Shown here piece after piece: positions 1-10,432 of a DNA stretch of 64,000 nt. Position numbers and translations under genes: made by a program. Each line of letters starts with the position of its first letter. The stretch's first letter is position 1. The notes beneath the pieces are model-generated. The model had not been told where the DNA came from. It did no database searches and saw only the letters and a program-made list of their open reading frames with translations. This DNA is from Pigmentiphaga sp. NML030171 (GTDB lineage Bacteria; Pseudomonadota; Gammaproteobacteria; Burkholderiales; Burkholderiaceae_B): contig NZ_NINX01000047.1 of the NCBI RefSeq assembly GCF_002188635.1, positions 46,919 through 110,918 on the forward strand, in the 5' to 3' direction.

Positions 1-2018
1 ACCTGTTCGCCGAATTCGAAGGCAAGTACGACGACGGCGGCCTGGCTGCCGGCGACGTGAAGTACCACAAGGGCTTCTCGAGCGACATCTCGACCCGCGG
101 CGGTCCCGTCCACGTGTCGCTGGCGTTCAACCCGTCGCACCTGGAAATCGTCAACCCCGTGGTCGAGGGCAGCGCCCGTGCGCGCCAGGAGCGCCGCGGC
201 ATGGAAGGCGGCAAGCAGGTGCTGCCCGTGCTGGTCCACGGCGACGCGGCCTTCATCGGCCAGGGTGTCGTCATGGAAACCCTGAACCTCGCGCAGACCC
301 GCGGCTACGGCACGGGCGGCACGGTGCATCTGGTCATCAACAACCAGATCGGCTTCACCACCTCCGATCCGCGCGACACCCGCTCCACGCTGTATTGCAC
401 CGACGTGGTCAAGATGATCGAGGCGCCGGTGCTGCACGTGAACGGCGACGATCCCGAAGCCGTCGTGTTCGCCACCCGCCTGGCCCTGGACTTCCGCGTC
501 GAGTTCCAGAAGGACATCGTGGTCGACATCGTCTGCTTCCGCAAGCTGGGCCACAACGAGCAGGACACGCCCGCGCTGACCCAGCCGCTGATGTACAAGC
601 GCATCGGCCAGCACCCCGGCACCCGCAAGCTGTACGCCGACAAGCTGGCGGTGCAGGGCGTGATCGGCCCGGACGAGGGCGATGAATACGTCAAGCGCTT
701 CCGCGCCGCCATGGACGAAGGCCGCCACACGGTCGATCCCGTCCTGACCGACTACAAGAACAAGTACGCCGTCGACTGGTCGCCCTTCCTGGGCCGCAAG
801 TGGACGGACGCCGCCGACACCGCCATGCCGCAGGCCGAGCTCAAGCGCCTGGGCGAGCGCATCACGACGGTGCCGGAAGGCTTCAAGGTCCACCCCATCG
901 TCGAGAAGGTACTGGCCGACCGCCGCGCCATGGCGCGCGGTGAAATGAACCTGGACTGGGGCATGGGCGAGCACCTGGCCTTCGCCAGCCTGGTGGCCGC
1001 CGGCTACCCGGTGCGCCTGACCGGCCAGGATTCGGGCCGGGGCACCTTCACCCACCGCCATGCCGTGCTGCACGACCAGAAGCGCGAGCGCTGGGATTCG
1101 GGCGTGTACGTGCCGCTGCAGAACGTGTCCGAAGCGCAGGCGCCGTTCCGCGTCATCGATTCGCTGCTGTCGGAAGAGGCCGTCATGGGCTTCGAGTACG
1201 GCTACTCGACCGCCGAGCCCAACTCGCTGGTGATCTGGGAAGGCCAGTTCGGCGACTTCGCCAACGGCGCCCAGGTCGTGATCGACCAGTTCATCAGCTC
1301 GGGCGAAGCCAAGTGGGGCCGCCAGTCGGGCCTGGTGCTGATGCTGCCGCACGGCTACGAAGGGCAGGGCCCCGAACACTCGTCGGGCCGCATCGAGCGC
1401 TTCCTGCAACTGTGCGCCGATACCAACATGCAAGTGGTGCAGCCGACCACCGCCGCGCAGATCTTCCATCTGCTGCGCCGCCAGATGATCCGCCAGTTCC
1501 GCAAGCCGCTGGTCATCTTCACGCCCAAGTCGCTGCTGCGAAACAAGGATGCCACCTCGCCGCTGTCCGACCTGAGCAAGGGGTCGTTCCAGACGCTGAT
1601 CGGCGAAGTCGACGAGACGATCGACGCTTCCAAGGTCAAGCGCCTGCTGGTCTGCTCGGGCAAGGTCTACTACGACCTGGTCAACTCCCGCAAGGAGCGC
1701 GGCGCCAACGACGTGGCCATCGCCCGTGTCGAACAGCTGTATCCGTTCCCGCACAAGAGCCTGGCCGCCGAGCTCAAGAAGTACCCGAACGCCACCGAGG
1801 TGATCTGGGTGCAGGACGAGCCGCAGAACCAGGGCCCGTGGTTCTACGTGCAGCATCACCTGTACGAGAACATGGGCGAAGGCCAGAAGCTCGCCTACGC
1901 CGGCCGCCCGGCCTCGGCCTCGCCGGCCGTCGGCTACTACTCCAAGCACATGGAACAGCTCAAGGCGCTGCTCGACCAGGCCTTCGGCCGTCTCAAGGGC
2001 ATCGTGCTGACCAAGTGA
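1..2018 (+). CDS. sucA: 2-oxoglutarate dehydrogenase E1 component (5' end outside window)
   Basis: E1 (thiamine diphosphate) subunit of the 2-oxoglutarate dehydrogenase complex, which decarboxylates 2-oxoglutarate and passes the succinyl group to the lipoyl arm of OdhB in the TCA cycle. The reading frame is already open at base 3 ([11 protein letters not shown]... precedes the first GTG at 57), so the gene starts upstream; about 671 codons are present compared with roughly 930-960 in the family, so about the first 30% is missing. Hallmarks seen: [72 protein letters not shown] and [18 protein letters not shown]. It is followed 97 bp later by odhB and then lpdA, the usual betaproteobacterial operon. 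The family call is certain; only the start is unknown. Confidence 0.97.
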   Translation, partial: LFAEFEGKYDDGGLAAGDVKYHKGFSSDISTRGGPVHVSLAFNPSHLEIVNPVVEGSARARQERRGMEGGKQVLPVLVHGDAAFIGQGVVMETLNLAQTRGYGTGGTVHLVINNQIGFTTSDPRDTRSTLYCTDVVKMIEAPVLHVNGDDPEAVVFATRLALDFRVEFQKDIVVDIVCFRKLGHNEQDTPALTQPLMYKRIGQHPGTRKLYADKLAVQGVIGPDEGDEYVKRFRAAMDEGRHTVDPVLTDYKNKYAVDWSPFLGRKWTDAADTAMPQAELKRLGERITTVPEGFKVHPIVEKVLADRRAMARGEMNLDWGMGEHLAFASLVAAGYPVRLTGQDSGRGTFTHRHAVLHDQKRERWDSGVYVPLQNVSEAQAPFRVIDSLLSEEAVMGFEYGYSTAEPNSLVIWEGQFGDFANGAQVVIDQFISSGEAKWGRQSGLVLMLPHGYEGQGPEHSSGRIERFLQLCADTNMQVVQPTTAAQIFHLLRRQMIRQFRKPLVIFTPKSLLRNKDATSPLSDLSKGSFQTLIGEVDETIDASKVKRLLVCSGKVYYDLVNSRKERGANDVAIARVEQLYPFPHKSLAAELKKYPNATEVIWVQDEPQNQGPWFYVQHHLYENMGEGQKLAYAGRPASASPAVGYYSKHMEQLKALLDQAFGRLKGIVLTK

Positions 2019-2115
2019 TCCTTACGTCCGGGACCGCCGCTTGCAGGCGGCCCCGACTCCCGGCCGCGTGGCGCCGGTCCAAGAAAGAACTCCCCATACT
2101 TGCGGAATAACTGAC

Positions 2116-3348
2116 ATGGCTATAGTCGACGTAAAAGTCCCCCAATTTTCTGAATCGGTGTCGGAAGGCACACTGCTGACCTGGAAGAAGAAGCCGGGCG
2201 AAGCCATCTCGCGCGATGAAATCGTGATCGAGATCGAGACCGACAAGGTCGTGCTGGAAGTGCCGGCGCCCGCCGACGGCGTGCTGGCCGAGATCGTCAA
2301 GGCCGACGGCAGCACCGTTACCTCGGAAGAAGTGATCGCCAAGATCGACACGGAAGGCAAGGCCGGTGCCGCCGCCGCGCCCGCCGCCGCTGCGCCCGCT
2401 CCGGCCGCCGCCGCCCCGGCTCCCGCAGCGGCTCCTGCCGCCGCCCCGGCTGCCGCGCCTGCCACCTCGATCCCGTCGCCCGCCGCCGCCAAGCTGCTGG
2501 CCGAGCAGGGCATCGCCCCCGAGTCCGTGCAAGGCACGGGCCGCGGTGGCCGCATCACCAAGGGCGACGCCCTGGGCGCCGCCGCCGCCCCGGCCGCCAA
2601 GCCCGCCGCCGCGCCCATCGTCAACGAAGCCGCGACCCTGGTCAACGGCCGTCCCGAGCAGCGCGTGCCGATGAGCCGGCTGCGCGCCCGCGTGGCCGAG
2701 CGCCTGCTGCAATCGCAAGCGGAAAACGCCATCCTGACCACGTTCAACGAGGTCAACATGCAGGCCGTGATGGACCTGCGCGCCAAGTACAAGGACAAGT
2801 TCGAGAAGGAACACGGCGTCAAGCTGGGCTTCATGTCCTTCTTCGTGAAGGCCGCCGTGGCCGCGCTCAAGCGCTATCCCATCATCAACGCCTCGGTCGA
2901 CGGCAAGGACATCGTCTACCACGGCTACTTCGACATCGGCATCGCCGTCGGCAGCCCGCGCGGCCTGGTGGTGCCCATCCTGCGCAACGCCGACCAGCTC
3001 AGCCTGGCCGACATCGAGAAGAAGATCGCCGAATTCGGCCAGAAGGCCAAGGAAGGCAAGCTCAGCCTGGACGACCTGACCGGCGGCACGTTCTCGATCT
3101 CGAATGGCGGCACCTTCGGCTCGATGCTGTCGACCCCCATCATCAACCCGCCGCAATCGGCCATCCTGGGCGTGCACGCCACCAAGGACCGCGCCGTGGT
3201 GGAGAACGGCCAGATCGTCATCCGCCCGATGAACTATCTGGCGATGTCCTACGACCACCGCATCATCGACGGCCGCGAGGCCGTGCTGGGCCTGGTCGCG
3301 ATGAAGGAAGCCCTGGAAGACCCGCAGCGCCTGCTGCTAGACATTTAA
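2116..3348 (+). CDS. odhB: Dihydrolipoyl succinyltransferase, E2 of 2-oxoglutarate dehydrogenase
   Basis: E2 core of the complex: transfers the succinyl group from the lipoyl lysine to CoA. 410 aa. I chose ATG 2116 because the protein then begins [14 protein letters not shown], the normal lipoyl-domain start; an upstream in-frame ATG at 2041 would add 25 non-conserved residues. Visible domains: lipoyl domain (residues 1-78, lipoylated Lys44 in ETDKVVLEV), an Ala/Pro-rich flexible linker (about 82-118), peripheral subunit-binding domain (about 118-152, with [12 protein letters not shown]), a second linker, and the catalytic domain ending with [13 protein letters not shown], which carries the active-site His and Asp. 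It lies between sucA and lpdA on the same strand. Confidence 0.97.
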   Translation: MAIVDVKVPQFSESVSEGTLLTWKKKPGEAISRDEIVIEIETDKVVLEVPAPADGVLAEIVKADGSTVTSEEVIAKIDTEGKAGAAAAPAAAAPAPAAAAPAPAAAPAAAPAAAPATSIPSPAAAKLLAEQGIAPESVQGTGRGGRITKGDALGAAAAPAAKPAAAPIVNEAATLVNGRPEQRVPMSRLRARVAERLLQSQAENAILTTFNEVNMQAVMDLRAKYKDKFEKEHGVKLGFMSFFVKAAVAALKRYPIINASVDGKDIVYHGYFDIGIAVGSPRGLVVPILRNADQLSLADIEKKIAEFGQKAKEGKLSLDDLTGGTFSISNGGTFGSMLSTPIINPPQSAILGVHATKDRAVVENGQIVIRPMNYLAMSYDHRIIDGREAVLGLVAMKEALEDPQRLLLDI

Positions 3349-3351
3349 TCC

Positions 3352-3428
3352 CCCCCTACGCGCTTACGCGCGCCCCCCCAGGGGGGCGGCACTGGCCGAC
3401 CGGCGGAGCCGGATCGGCGGTGCCCTGG
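3352..3428 (+). repeat. Intergenic repeat, copy 1 (odhB-lpdA gap)
   Basis: A ~77-bp element made of a C-run/G-run inverted repeat (CGCGCCCCCCCAGGGGGGCG) followed by ACTGGCCGACCGGCGGAGCC and ending at GTGCCCTGG. A near-identical copy in the same orientation lies just after lpdA (4926-5001). It looks like a dispersed REP-like element of this genus and can fold as RNA, so it may affect transcript stability between odhB and lpdA. Function is inferred; the duplication is directly visible. Confidence 0.8.
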
Positions 3429-3484
3429 GTTGAGACCCGCGTTGGCACTTGGGGTAGTTGGGTCCTTCTAACTGGAAAAATGAA

Positions 3485-4912
<1,428 letters not shown>

Positions 4913-4925
4913 CAAGGGAAGCCCA

Positions 4926-5001
4926 CCCCCTACGCCCTTCGGGCGCCCCCTCAAGGGGGCGGTACTGGCGGACCGGCGGAGCCGGATCCGCTGTGCCCTG
5001 G
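4926..5001 (+). repeat. Intergenic repeat, copy 2 (after lpdA)
   Basis: Second copy of the element at 3352-3428, same orientation: CCCCCTACGC, a GGGCGCCCCC/AGGGGGCGG hairpin, ACTGGCGGACCGGCGGAGCC, and GTGCCCTGG. Only a handful of substitutions separate the copies. It precedes the lpdA terminator. Confidence 0.8.
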
Positions 5002-5016
5002 AGTCGGGATGCTGAG

Positions 5017-5044
5017 AAAAAACGGCCGTGAGGCCGTTTTTTTT
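5017..5044. terminator. Rho-independent terminator, probably bidirectional
   Basis: Perfect stem AACGGCC (5021-5027), loop GTGA, GGCCGTT (5032-5038), with an A-run on the left and a T-run to 5044 on the right. It can end the sucA-odhB-lpdA transcript on the plus strand and, because of the A-run, the convergent lyase operon whose last gene ends at 5059. Confidence 0.9.
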
Positions 5045-5058
5045 GTCTTGAAGGGTGG

Positions 5059-6417
5059 TCAGGCCGTGGCGCCGCGGTGGGCGGCCACGACGCGGTCGAC
5101 GAAGGCGCCGGCGGCGCCGGTGTAGGCTTGGGGATCCAGCATGCGGTCGATGTCCTCGGGCTTGAGGTGGCGGGCGATGGTCGGGTTGGCCAGCAGGCCG
5201 TCCTTGAACGTGCCGCCGCGCTCGAATACGTCCATGCAGATCTCGTAGACCAGCTCGTGGGCTTCCTGCCGGCCCAGGTGGTCGCCCAGCTTCATCATGA
5301 CGGCTTCGGACAGCAGCAGGCCTTTCTGCACGAACAGATTGCGTTCCATGTTGTTGCCCCGGACGGTCAGGCCGGCGGTGACGTAGGCCAGCTTGGCGAA
5401 GGCCGCGTCGGCCATGCAGCACAGGCGGGTGACGAACTCGCGTTCGGTCTGGAGCACGATCTTGTCGCGCTCGTGCTCGGCCATCATGCCTTCCAGCCCC
5501 AGCGCCACGGTGCTGCGGACGACGCGCGAGATCGCCACGATGCCCTCGCAGGCGGGCGGGTTGCGCTTGTGGGGCATGGTGCTGCTGCCCACCTTGCCCA
5601 GGGTGAAGGGCTCTTCGAGTTCGGCGGTCTCGGTCTTCTGCAGGCTGTAGATCTCGTGGGCGATCTTGCCGGCGGTGCTGGTGCAGATCGCCAGCACGCA
5701 GGCCAGTTCGGCGATGCCGTCGCGCGCCACGTGCCAGCAGATCTCGGGGCAGGCCAGGCCCAGTTCCTTGAACAGGGCCTCCTGGACCTCGATGCCGCGG
5801 TCGCCCAGGGCGGCCAGCGTCCCGACCGCGCCCGAGAACTGGCCGACCAGCACCCGTTCCTTCATCTGCCGCAGGCGCTCCAGGTTGCGGCCGATCTCGG
5901 CCGCCCATACCGCGGCCTTGAAGCCGAAGGTGATGGGCAAGGCCTGCTGGCCGTGGCTGCGTCCCGCCATGGTCTGGTCGCGATGCCGCTCGGCCAGCGC
6001 GATGACATGGGCAAGCGCCCGGCGGTAGTTGCCCTCGATCTGTTCCAGCGCTTCCTTGACCTGCAGGATGGTGCCGGTGTCGACGATGTCCTGCGTCGTC
6101 GCGCCCCAGTGGATGAATTCCCCGGTGTCGCCGTCGCACACTTTCTTCATGGCCCGCAGCAGCGGAACGATGGGGTGGCTGGTGCGATCCATTTCCTGCT
6201 TCAGTTCCGCCAGGTCGATGAGCTCCACCCTGGCCTTGGCCTGGATCTCGTCGGCGGCGTGCCGGGGAATGATGTCCATGCGGGCTTGCACGCGAGCAAG
6301 GGCGGCTTCCACGTCCAGCCATTTCTGGACGGTCTGTTCGTCGCTGAAAATGGCCCGGGTGGCGGCGGTGCTGAACTGGTCTCGGAACAGCGCGCTGTCG
6401 ATGACGTAGGCGCTCAT
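5059..6417 (-). CDS. Adenylosuccinate lyase / fumarase superfamily lyase in a catabolic operon
   Basis: 452-aa member of the fumarase-aspartase superfamily. Visible: TSHPIVPLLRAMKK, HWGATTQDIVDTGT, GRSHGQQALPITFGFKAA and the superfamily signature GSSTMPHKRNPP near residue 280. These enzymes eliminate fumarate or a related group from substrates such as adenylosuccinate or 3-carboxymuconate. ATG 6417 is preceded by AGGAGA at a suitable distance; the frame extends upstream without conservation. It is the last gene of a minus-strand operon with an AhpD-like protein, a Bug receptor, enoyl-CoA hydratase, thiol dioxygenase and CoA-transferase, so a role in purine synthesis is unlikely. I infer a C-N or C-S lyase acting on a succinyl-type adduct; the substrate cannot be read from sequence. 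Confidence 0.85.
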   Translation of the reverse strand: MSAYVIDSALFRDQFSTAATRAIFSDEQTVQKWLDVEAALARVQARMDIIPRHAADEIQAKARVELIDLAELKQEMDRTSHPIVPLLRAMKKVCDGDTGEFIHWGATTQDIVDTGTILQVKEALEQIEGNYRRALAHVIALAERHRDQTMAGRSHGQQALPITFGFKAAVWAAEIGRNLERLRQMKERVLVGQFSGAVGTLAALGDRGIEVQEALFKELGLACPEICWHVARDGIAELACVLAICTSTAGKIAHEIYSLQKTETAELEEPFTLGKVGSSTMPHKRNPPACEGIVAISRVVRSTVALGLEGMMAEHERDKIVLQTEREFVTRLCCMADAAFAKLAYVTAGLTVRGNNMERNLFVQKGLLLSEAVMMKLGDHLGRQEAHELVYEICMDVFERGGTFKDGLLANPTIARHLKPEDIDRMLDPQAYTGAAGAFVDRVVAAHRGATA

Positions 6418-6472
6418 GGGGTTTGTCTCCTGTCGATGGGCGTGAATGGGCGATGCCGGGCGCAATCCGCTT

Positions 6473-6817
6473 TCACGCGGAGGCGTTCTGCTGGAAGGCT
6501 TCCATGGCATGCAGCGAATAGACGTAGGCCGCGCCGGCATTCAGCGCGATGGCCGTTCCCAGCGCGTCGCTGACTTCGGCTTCGGTGGCGCCGGCCTTGA
6601 CCGCCGCCGCGGCATGCGAGGAAATGCAGCCGTCGCAGCGGGTGGTGACGGCCACGGCCAGTGCGATCAGCTCGCGCGTCTTGGCATCCAGCGCGCCGTT
6701 GGTGCCCAGCGCGGCATTCAGGCCCCGGTAGGCCTCCAGTACCTTGGGGTTGGTGTTGCCCAGCTTGTTGGACGACTGGCGCAGGGTGCCCAGCAGTTCC
6801 TTCCAGTTCTCGAACAT
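6473..6817 (-). CDS. Carboxymuconolactone decarboxylase / AhpD-family protein
   Basis: 114-aa AhpD-like protein. The core TRELIALAVAVTTRCDGCISSHAAAA contains Cys61-x2-Cys64 and His68, the redox-active arrangement of AhpD-type disulfide reductases/peroxidases, rather than the cysteine-free form of true 4-carboxymuconolactone decarboxylases. ATG 6817 (MFENWKELL) has AGGAG just upstream; the frame opens earlier at 6853 but without conserved sequence. It sits between the Bug gene and the lyase, 32 bp below the former. In an operon encoding a thiol dioxygenase, a thiol/peroxide function is plausible, but this is inference. Confidence 0.85.
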   Translation of the reverse strand: MFENWKELLGTLRQSSNKLGNTNPKVLEAYRGLNAALGTNGALDAKTRELIALAVAVTTRCDGCISSHAAAAVKAGATEAEVSDALGTAIALNAGAAYVYSLHAMEAFQQNASA

Positions 6818-6849
6818 GTGTTGCTCCTGTCTATGGGGATGGGGGCGTG

Positions 6850-7821
6850 TCAATCGACCTTGGTGCCGGCGGCACTGATCACCTTCTTCCAGAGGGCGAT
6901 GTCGTCGGCAAGGAAAGAGGCGAAGAATTCCGGCGTGCTGTTCATGGGCTCGACGCCGGCCTGCATCAGCTGGTTGCGGAATTTCTCGTCCGCCAGCGCG
7001 TCGTTCACCGCCTGGTTCAGGCGCCTGACGATGGCCGGCGGGGTGCCGGCCGGCGCCAGCAGGCCGTACCAGGCGGCCACGTCCATGCCGTCCACGCCGG
7101 CCTCCGCCAGCGTGGGAATGTCGGGCACGGCGGCGGACCGCTTCGAGCTGGTCAGCCCGAGCACTTTGACCTTGTCGCTACCCATCAGCGCGGACATGGA
7201 CGGGATGTTGATGAAGGTGAACTGGACCTCGCCGGTCTGCACGCCGTTGATGGACGGCCCCGACCCCTTGTAGGGAACGTGCGTGGCCGAGATGCCTGTC
7301 CGCAGCTTGAACAGCTCGGCGGACAGGTGCTGGGTGCTGCCGTGTCCGGACGAGGAGAAGTTCAACGCCCCCGGATGCTGCTTGCCATAGGCGACGAGCT
7401 GCTTGACGTCCTTGACCGGCAGCTTGCTGGAGACCACGAGCAGGTTGGGGCTCTGGCCGAATACCGCGATGGGCGCGAAGCTCTTGACGGGGTCGTAGTC
7501 GAGCTTGGGGAACAGGCTGACGTTGATCGCCAGCGCCGACGAGCTCAGGAACAGGGTGTAGCCGTCGGGGTCGGCCCGGGAAACGTAGGTGGCGCCGATG
7601 TTCTGGCCCGCGCCGGGCCGGTTCTCCACGATCACGGATTGACCGAGTTTTTCCCCGAGCTGCTGCGCGAGCAGGCGGGCCGTCATGTCGGTGCCGCCGC
7701 CGGGCGTATAGCCGACCACGATCTTGACCGCGCGGGTCGGGAAGGACGCGGTGTCGGAAGCCGCCTGGGACAACGGGCTCAGCAATACCAGTGCCGCGCC
7801 TGCGGCAAGACGATGAAGCAT
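6850..7821 (-). CDS. Bug-family periplasmic solute-binding protein
   Basis: 323-aa tripartite tricarboxylate transporter (TctC/Bug) receptor. A signal peptide (MLHRLAAGAALVLLSPLSQA) is followed by FPTRAVKIVVGYTPGGGTD, VIVENRPGAGQNIGATYVSR and DGYTLFL, the normal Bug ligand-loop motifs; later motifs are PYKGSGPSINGV, AAVPDIPTLAEAGV and LLAPAGTPPAIVRRLN. These proteins bind carboxylates in the periplasm. No TctA/TctB membrane genes lie nearby, so it is an orphan receptor. Its place in the operon suggests that it captures the substrate degraded by the neighbouring enzymes. Confidence 0.93.
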   Translation of the reverse strand: MLHRLAAGAALVLLSPLSQAASDTASFPTRAVKIVVGYTPGGGTDMTARLLAQQLGEKLGQSVIVENRPGAGQNIGATYVSRADPDGYTLFLSSSALAINVSLFPKLDYDPVKSFAPIAVFGQSPNLLVVSSKLPVKDVKQLVAYGKQHPGALNFSSSGHGSTQHLSAELFKLRTGISATHVPYKGSGPSINGVQTGEVQFTFINIPSMSALMGSDKVKVLGLTSSKRSAAVPDIPTLAEAGVDGMDVAAWYGLLAPAGTPPAIVRRLNQAVNDALADEKFRNQLMQAGVEPMNSTPEFFASFLADDIALWKKVISAAGTKVD

Positions 7822-7870
7822 GGATGTCTCCTGTCGGGCGCCTCTGCGAGGGCGCTTGTGGTGGAAGGGA

Positions 7871-8611
7871 TTACTGCTGCCTGGCCGCGCGCACGCGCGC
7901 GGCGTACTCCTGGATGCGTTGCTTGAGCCCTGGCCGGGCGGCCGAGCGGGCCAGCAGCGCAAGGTCGGGATCGTCGGCCTGCGCCGTCCGCATCGCCTGG
8001 TCCAGCAGGGCCTGGGTGCCGGCGTCCGGGGCGTGCGCGGCAGGCGCATCCAGGTTCCGCGCCGCATCGATGCGTGCCTGGGCAAGGCCGGCCGCCAAGG
8101 CCTCGTCGGCGTCGATCCAGCGACCGGAGCGTATCCAGTCCTGGGCCGTGTCGCCGCCCACCAGCGCAGCCAGGCGGCGCGTGCCGAGCACCAGGCCGAA
8201 GCCGGCGGCGCCCGGGAAGGCGAACGAAGCGTCGTCGCGTATGAGCCGGCGCCGGCAGGCGGCGAAGAGGTCGGCACCGGCGCCGGCGACCCGGCCGTGG
8301 GCGACGGCGACCGTTTCGAAGGGAGCCCGGTGCACGGCCTGCAGCAGCAGTTCGATGCGGATGAAACGTGCAAGCAGGGAGTCGTCGGTTTCCCGGTCCA
8401 GGGCCGACAGGTCCACGCCGGTGCAGAAGTGACGGCCCGCGCCCTCGATCACGAGGCAGCGCACATCGTCCCGGACGCAGGCGTTTACGGCCTCGGACAG
8501 CGCGGCGACGAGGGCGGCCGACAGGGCGTTGCCGCAGGTCGGCCGGTCGAGCACGAGGCGGCGCACGCCCGAGCCGGCATCGGTCTCGATCTGGAGCAAG
8601 GCTTCAGGCAT
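7871..8611 (-). CDS. Enoyl-CoA hydratase/isomerase family protein
   Basis: 246-aa crotonase-fold protein. Start ATG 8611 overlaps the stop of the thiol-dioxygenase gene by 8 bp, indicating translational coupling. Oxyanion-hole segments are visible as GRHFCTGVDLSAL and HGRVAGAGADLFAACRRR. The usual second catalytic Glu region reads FPGAAGFGLVLGTRRLAAL, which is not the canonical hydratase pattern, so the reaction may be hydration, isomerisation or C-S/C-C cleavage of a CoA thioester. It probably acts on the CoA ester made by the upstream class III CoA-transferase. Confidence 0.88.
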   Translation of the reverse strand: MPEALLQIETDAGSGVRRLVLDRPTCGNALSAALVAALSEAVNACVRDDVRCLVIEGAGRHFCTGVDLSALDRETDDSLLARFIRIELLLQAVHRAPFETVAVAHGRVAGAGADLFAACRRRLIRDDASFAFPGAAGFGLVLGTRRLAALVGGDTAQDWIRSGRWIDADEALAAGLAQARIDAARNLDAPAAHAPDAGTQALLDQAMRTAQADDPDLALLARSAARPGLKQRIQEYAARVRAARQQ

Positions 8612-9170
8612 TGGCGTATCCGGAGACGAAGGACTTGGCGGCGCCGGTCTCGGCGTCGTAGACATGGCGGGACTGCTTGCCGATGTCCGTACCGTAGACG
8701 TGGATGCTGATCGAGACCCGATCGTCGTAGGCATTGCGCACGAGGTGGATGTCGCCGATGGACGGGGACACGCAAGTGGTTTGCCCGGGCTCGATGCGCT
8801 CTTCGATGGCAGCGGGGACCAGGCGTCCGTTTTCGCGGGCATAGGCGCGCGAGTATTCGGCGCCGCGCAGCATGCCGATCACGCCCCAGGTGCAATGGTC
8901 GTGTATGGGCGTGCGCTGTCCCGGGCCCCAGACGAAGCTGACCACCGAATAGCGGCCGGCGGGATCCCGGTGCAGCAGGTATTGCTGATAATGGACCGGG
9001 TGCGGACGCGAGCAGTCCCCGGGCAGCCAGTCGTCGTGAGCCACGAGCTCGCGTAGCAACGCCGCGCAGGCCTCGACGGCATGAGGCTCGTCCGGCGCGG
9101 TGCCGAGGGCGGCGTCCATGCCGCGGACGAAGGCGGCCAGCCGGCCGGGTAGGGGGATCGTGGCGGTCAT
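8604..9170 (-). CDS. Thiol dioxygenase, 3-mercaptopropionate dioxygenase type
   Basis: 188-aa cupin of the cysteine dioxygenase family; oxidises a thiol to a sulfinate with O2 and non-haem iron. Iron ligands visible: His90 and His92 (TPIHDHCTWGVIG) and His142 (GDIHLVRN). The Ser155-His157-Tyr159 triad (SISIHVYG) is present. The residue that is Arg in cysteine dioxygenases is Gln63 here (YQQYLLH), and Arg168 follows; both mark the Gln-type, 3-mercaptopropionate dioxygenase-like branch. ATG 9170 overlaps the CoA-transferase stop by 4 bp (ATGA), and its own stop overlaps the next gene. A mercaptocarboxylic acid is the likely substrate, possibly 3-mercaptopropionate or mercaptosuccinate; the exact thiol is inferred. 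Confidence 0.87.
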   Translation of the reverse strand: MTATIPLPGRLAAFVRGMDAALGTAPDEPHAVEACAALLRELVAHDDWLPGDCSRPHPVHYQQYLLHRDPAGRYSVVSFVWGPGQRTPIHDHCTWGVIGMLRGAEYSRAYARENGRLVPAAIEERIEPGQTTCVSPSIGDIHLVRNAYDDRVSISIHVYGTDIGKQSRHVYDAETGAAKSFVSGYANA

Positions 9171-10333
9171 GCCTGGGGCTCCCGGTTCAAGGCGTTGCGG
9201 ATTTCGTCGTCGTGTTCGCCCAGCGCGGGCGGGGTACGCCGTATCGGCGGCGATCGTCCGTCCAGGCGGACCGGCGAAGCGAAGGTGCGCGTTTCGCGTC
9301 CGCCGGGCAGGCGCAGTCCCCGTACCCAGTCCATGTGCTCGACCTGGGGGTCGGCCAGCGCCGACGCGTAGTCGTTGATGCGGGCATGGGGCACGCCGGC
9401 CTGCCGGAAGACATCGATCCAATAGTCCACGCCGTGCAGCGCGAAGCGGGTCTCCAGGATGTCCTTCAGCGCCTCCTGGTTGCGCGCCCGGTCCAGGATG
9501 CTGCCGAAGCGCGGGTCGTGCGCCAGCTCGGGAAGTTCGACGGCGCGCACGACCGCGCGCCACAGGTTGTCGTTGCCGGCGGCGATCGCGAAATGGCCGT
9601 CCGCGGCGCGATAGGCCTGGTAGGGGGCGTTGCGGGGGTGGGCCGAGCCCAGCTTGCGCGGGTTCACGCCCGTGCCGAAGTATTCGCTGGTCTGCAGCGC
9701 GCCGATGGCGAGCGTGCAGCCGAACATGGGAATGTCGAGGTGCGCGCCACGGCCGGTCCGTACCGCTTTCAGCAGCGATGAAGCCACGGTGAAGGCCGCG
9801 TACAGGCCCGACGAGAAATCGGAGATCGGGACGCCGCATTTGACCGGCGCGTCCGAATCGCCGGTCACGCTCATCACGCCGGCGGCTGCCTGCATGGTCA
9901 GGTCGAAGCCGCCTTCCTGGGCGCGCGGGCCGCTCTGCCCGTAGGCGGAGATCGAGCAATAGACCAGGGCGGGATTGCGCGCCGACAGCGCCGCGTAGCC
10001 CAGTCCCAGGCGGTCCATGACGCCGGGGCGGTTGTTCTCGATGAGGACGTCGGCCTTGTCCACCAGCGCGCGCGCGGTGGCGGCGTCCGCGGGGTTCTTC
10101 AGGTCCAGCACCACCGAGCGCTTGTTGCGGTTCAACGAGGCGAAGTTCTCGCTGTATCCCTCGCTGAGCGGCGGCCAGGCGCGCATGGCGTCGCCCCCGG
10201 GCGCCTCCACCTTGACGACCTCGGCACCCAGGTCGGCCAGCAGCATGCCGCAGAACGGGCCGGCCGCGATCGAGCAGAACTCGATGACGGTGATGCCGGC
10301 CAACGGCAGTTCGCGGGGTTCGATGTCGCTCAT
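9167..10333 (-). CDS. Class III CoA-transferase (CaiB/BaiF family)
   Basis: 388-aa formyl-CoA-transferase-type enzyme that moves CoA between carboxylates through an aspartyl-CoA intermediate. Seen: GITVIEFCSIAAGPFCGMLLADLGAEVVKVE, NRNKRSVVLDLK, ENNRPGVMDRLGLGY and catalytic Asp144 in GGFDLTMQA. It is the first gene of the minus-strand operon, divergent from an IclR regulator (99 bp apart), and its stop overlaps the dioxygenase start. A CaiB-type enzyme paired with a mercaptopropionate-type dioxygenase recalls the 3-sulfinopropionate route known from Advenella and Variovorax, where such a transferase makes 3-sulfinopropionyl-CoA; that parallel is an inference. Confidence 0.92.
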   Translation of the reverse strand: MSDIEPRELPLAGITVIEFCSIAAGPFCGMLLADLGAEVVKVEAPGGDAMRAWPPLSEGYSENFASLNRNKRSVVLDLKNPADAATARALVDKADVLIENNRPGVMDRLGLGYAALSARNPALVYCSISAYGQSGPRAQEGGFDLTMQAAAGVMSVTGDSDAPVKCGVPISDFSSGLYAAFTVASSLLKAVRTGRGAHLDIPMFGCTLAIGALQTSEYFGTGVNPRKLGSAHPRNAPYQAYRAADGHFAIAAGNDNLWRAVVRAVELPELAHDPRFGSILDRARNQEALKDILETRFALHGVDYWIDVFRQAGVPHARINDYASALADPQVEHMDWVRGLRLPGGRETRTFASPVRLDGRSPPIRRTPPALGEHDDEIRNALNREPQA

Positions 10334-10396
10334 GGGGGCTATGTCTCCTTGTCGAATTGGAGAGAGCTTATGAGCGTTCTCAGAAGAGGTACAACT

Positions 10397-10413
10397 GTTC
10401 TAGAATATGGAAC
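10397..10413. promoter_or_regulatory. Candidate IclR-type operator
   Basis: 17-bp interrupted palindrome GTTCTAGAATATGGAAC (GTTC-N9-GAAC, with additional matches inside) in the gap between the divergent CoA-transferase and IclR genes, 19 bp upstream of the regulator start. Position and symmetry suit autoregulation and control of the operon. No binding data; inferred. Confidence 0.5.
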
Positions 10414-10432
10414 GATCTAGCGAGGCATCACC

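Noticed and set aside
2366..2674. Proline-rich plus-strand frame inside odhB
   Set aside because: Frame-shifted reading of the Ala/Pro linker of the E2 protein.
5059..6417. Annotating the lyase as the housekeeping purB
   Set aside because: Superfamily signature fits, but its position in an IclR-divergent catabolic operon argues for a dedicated catabolic lyase.
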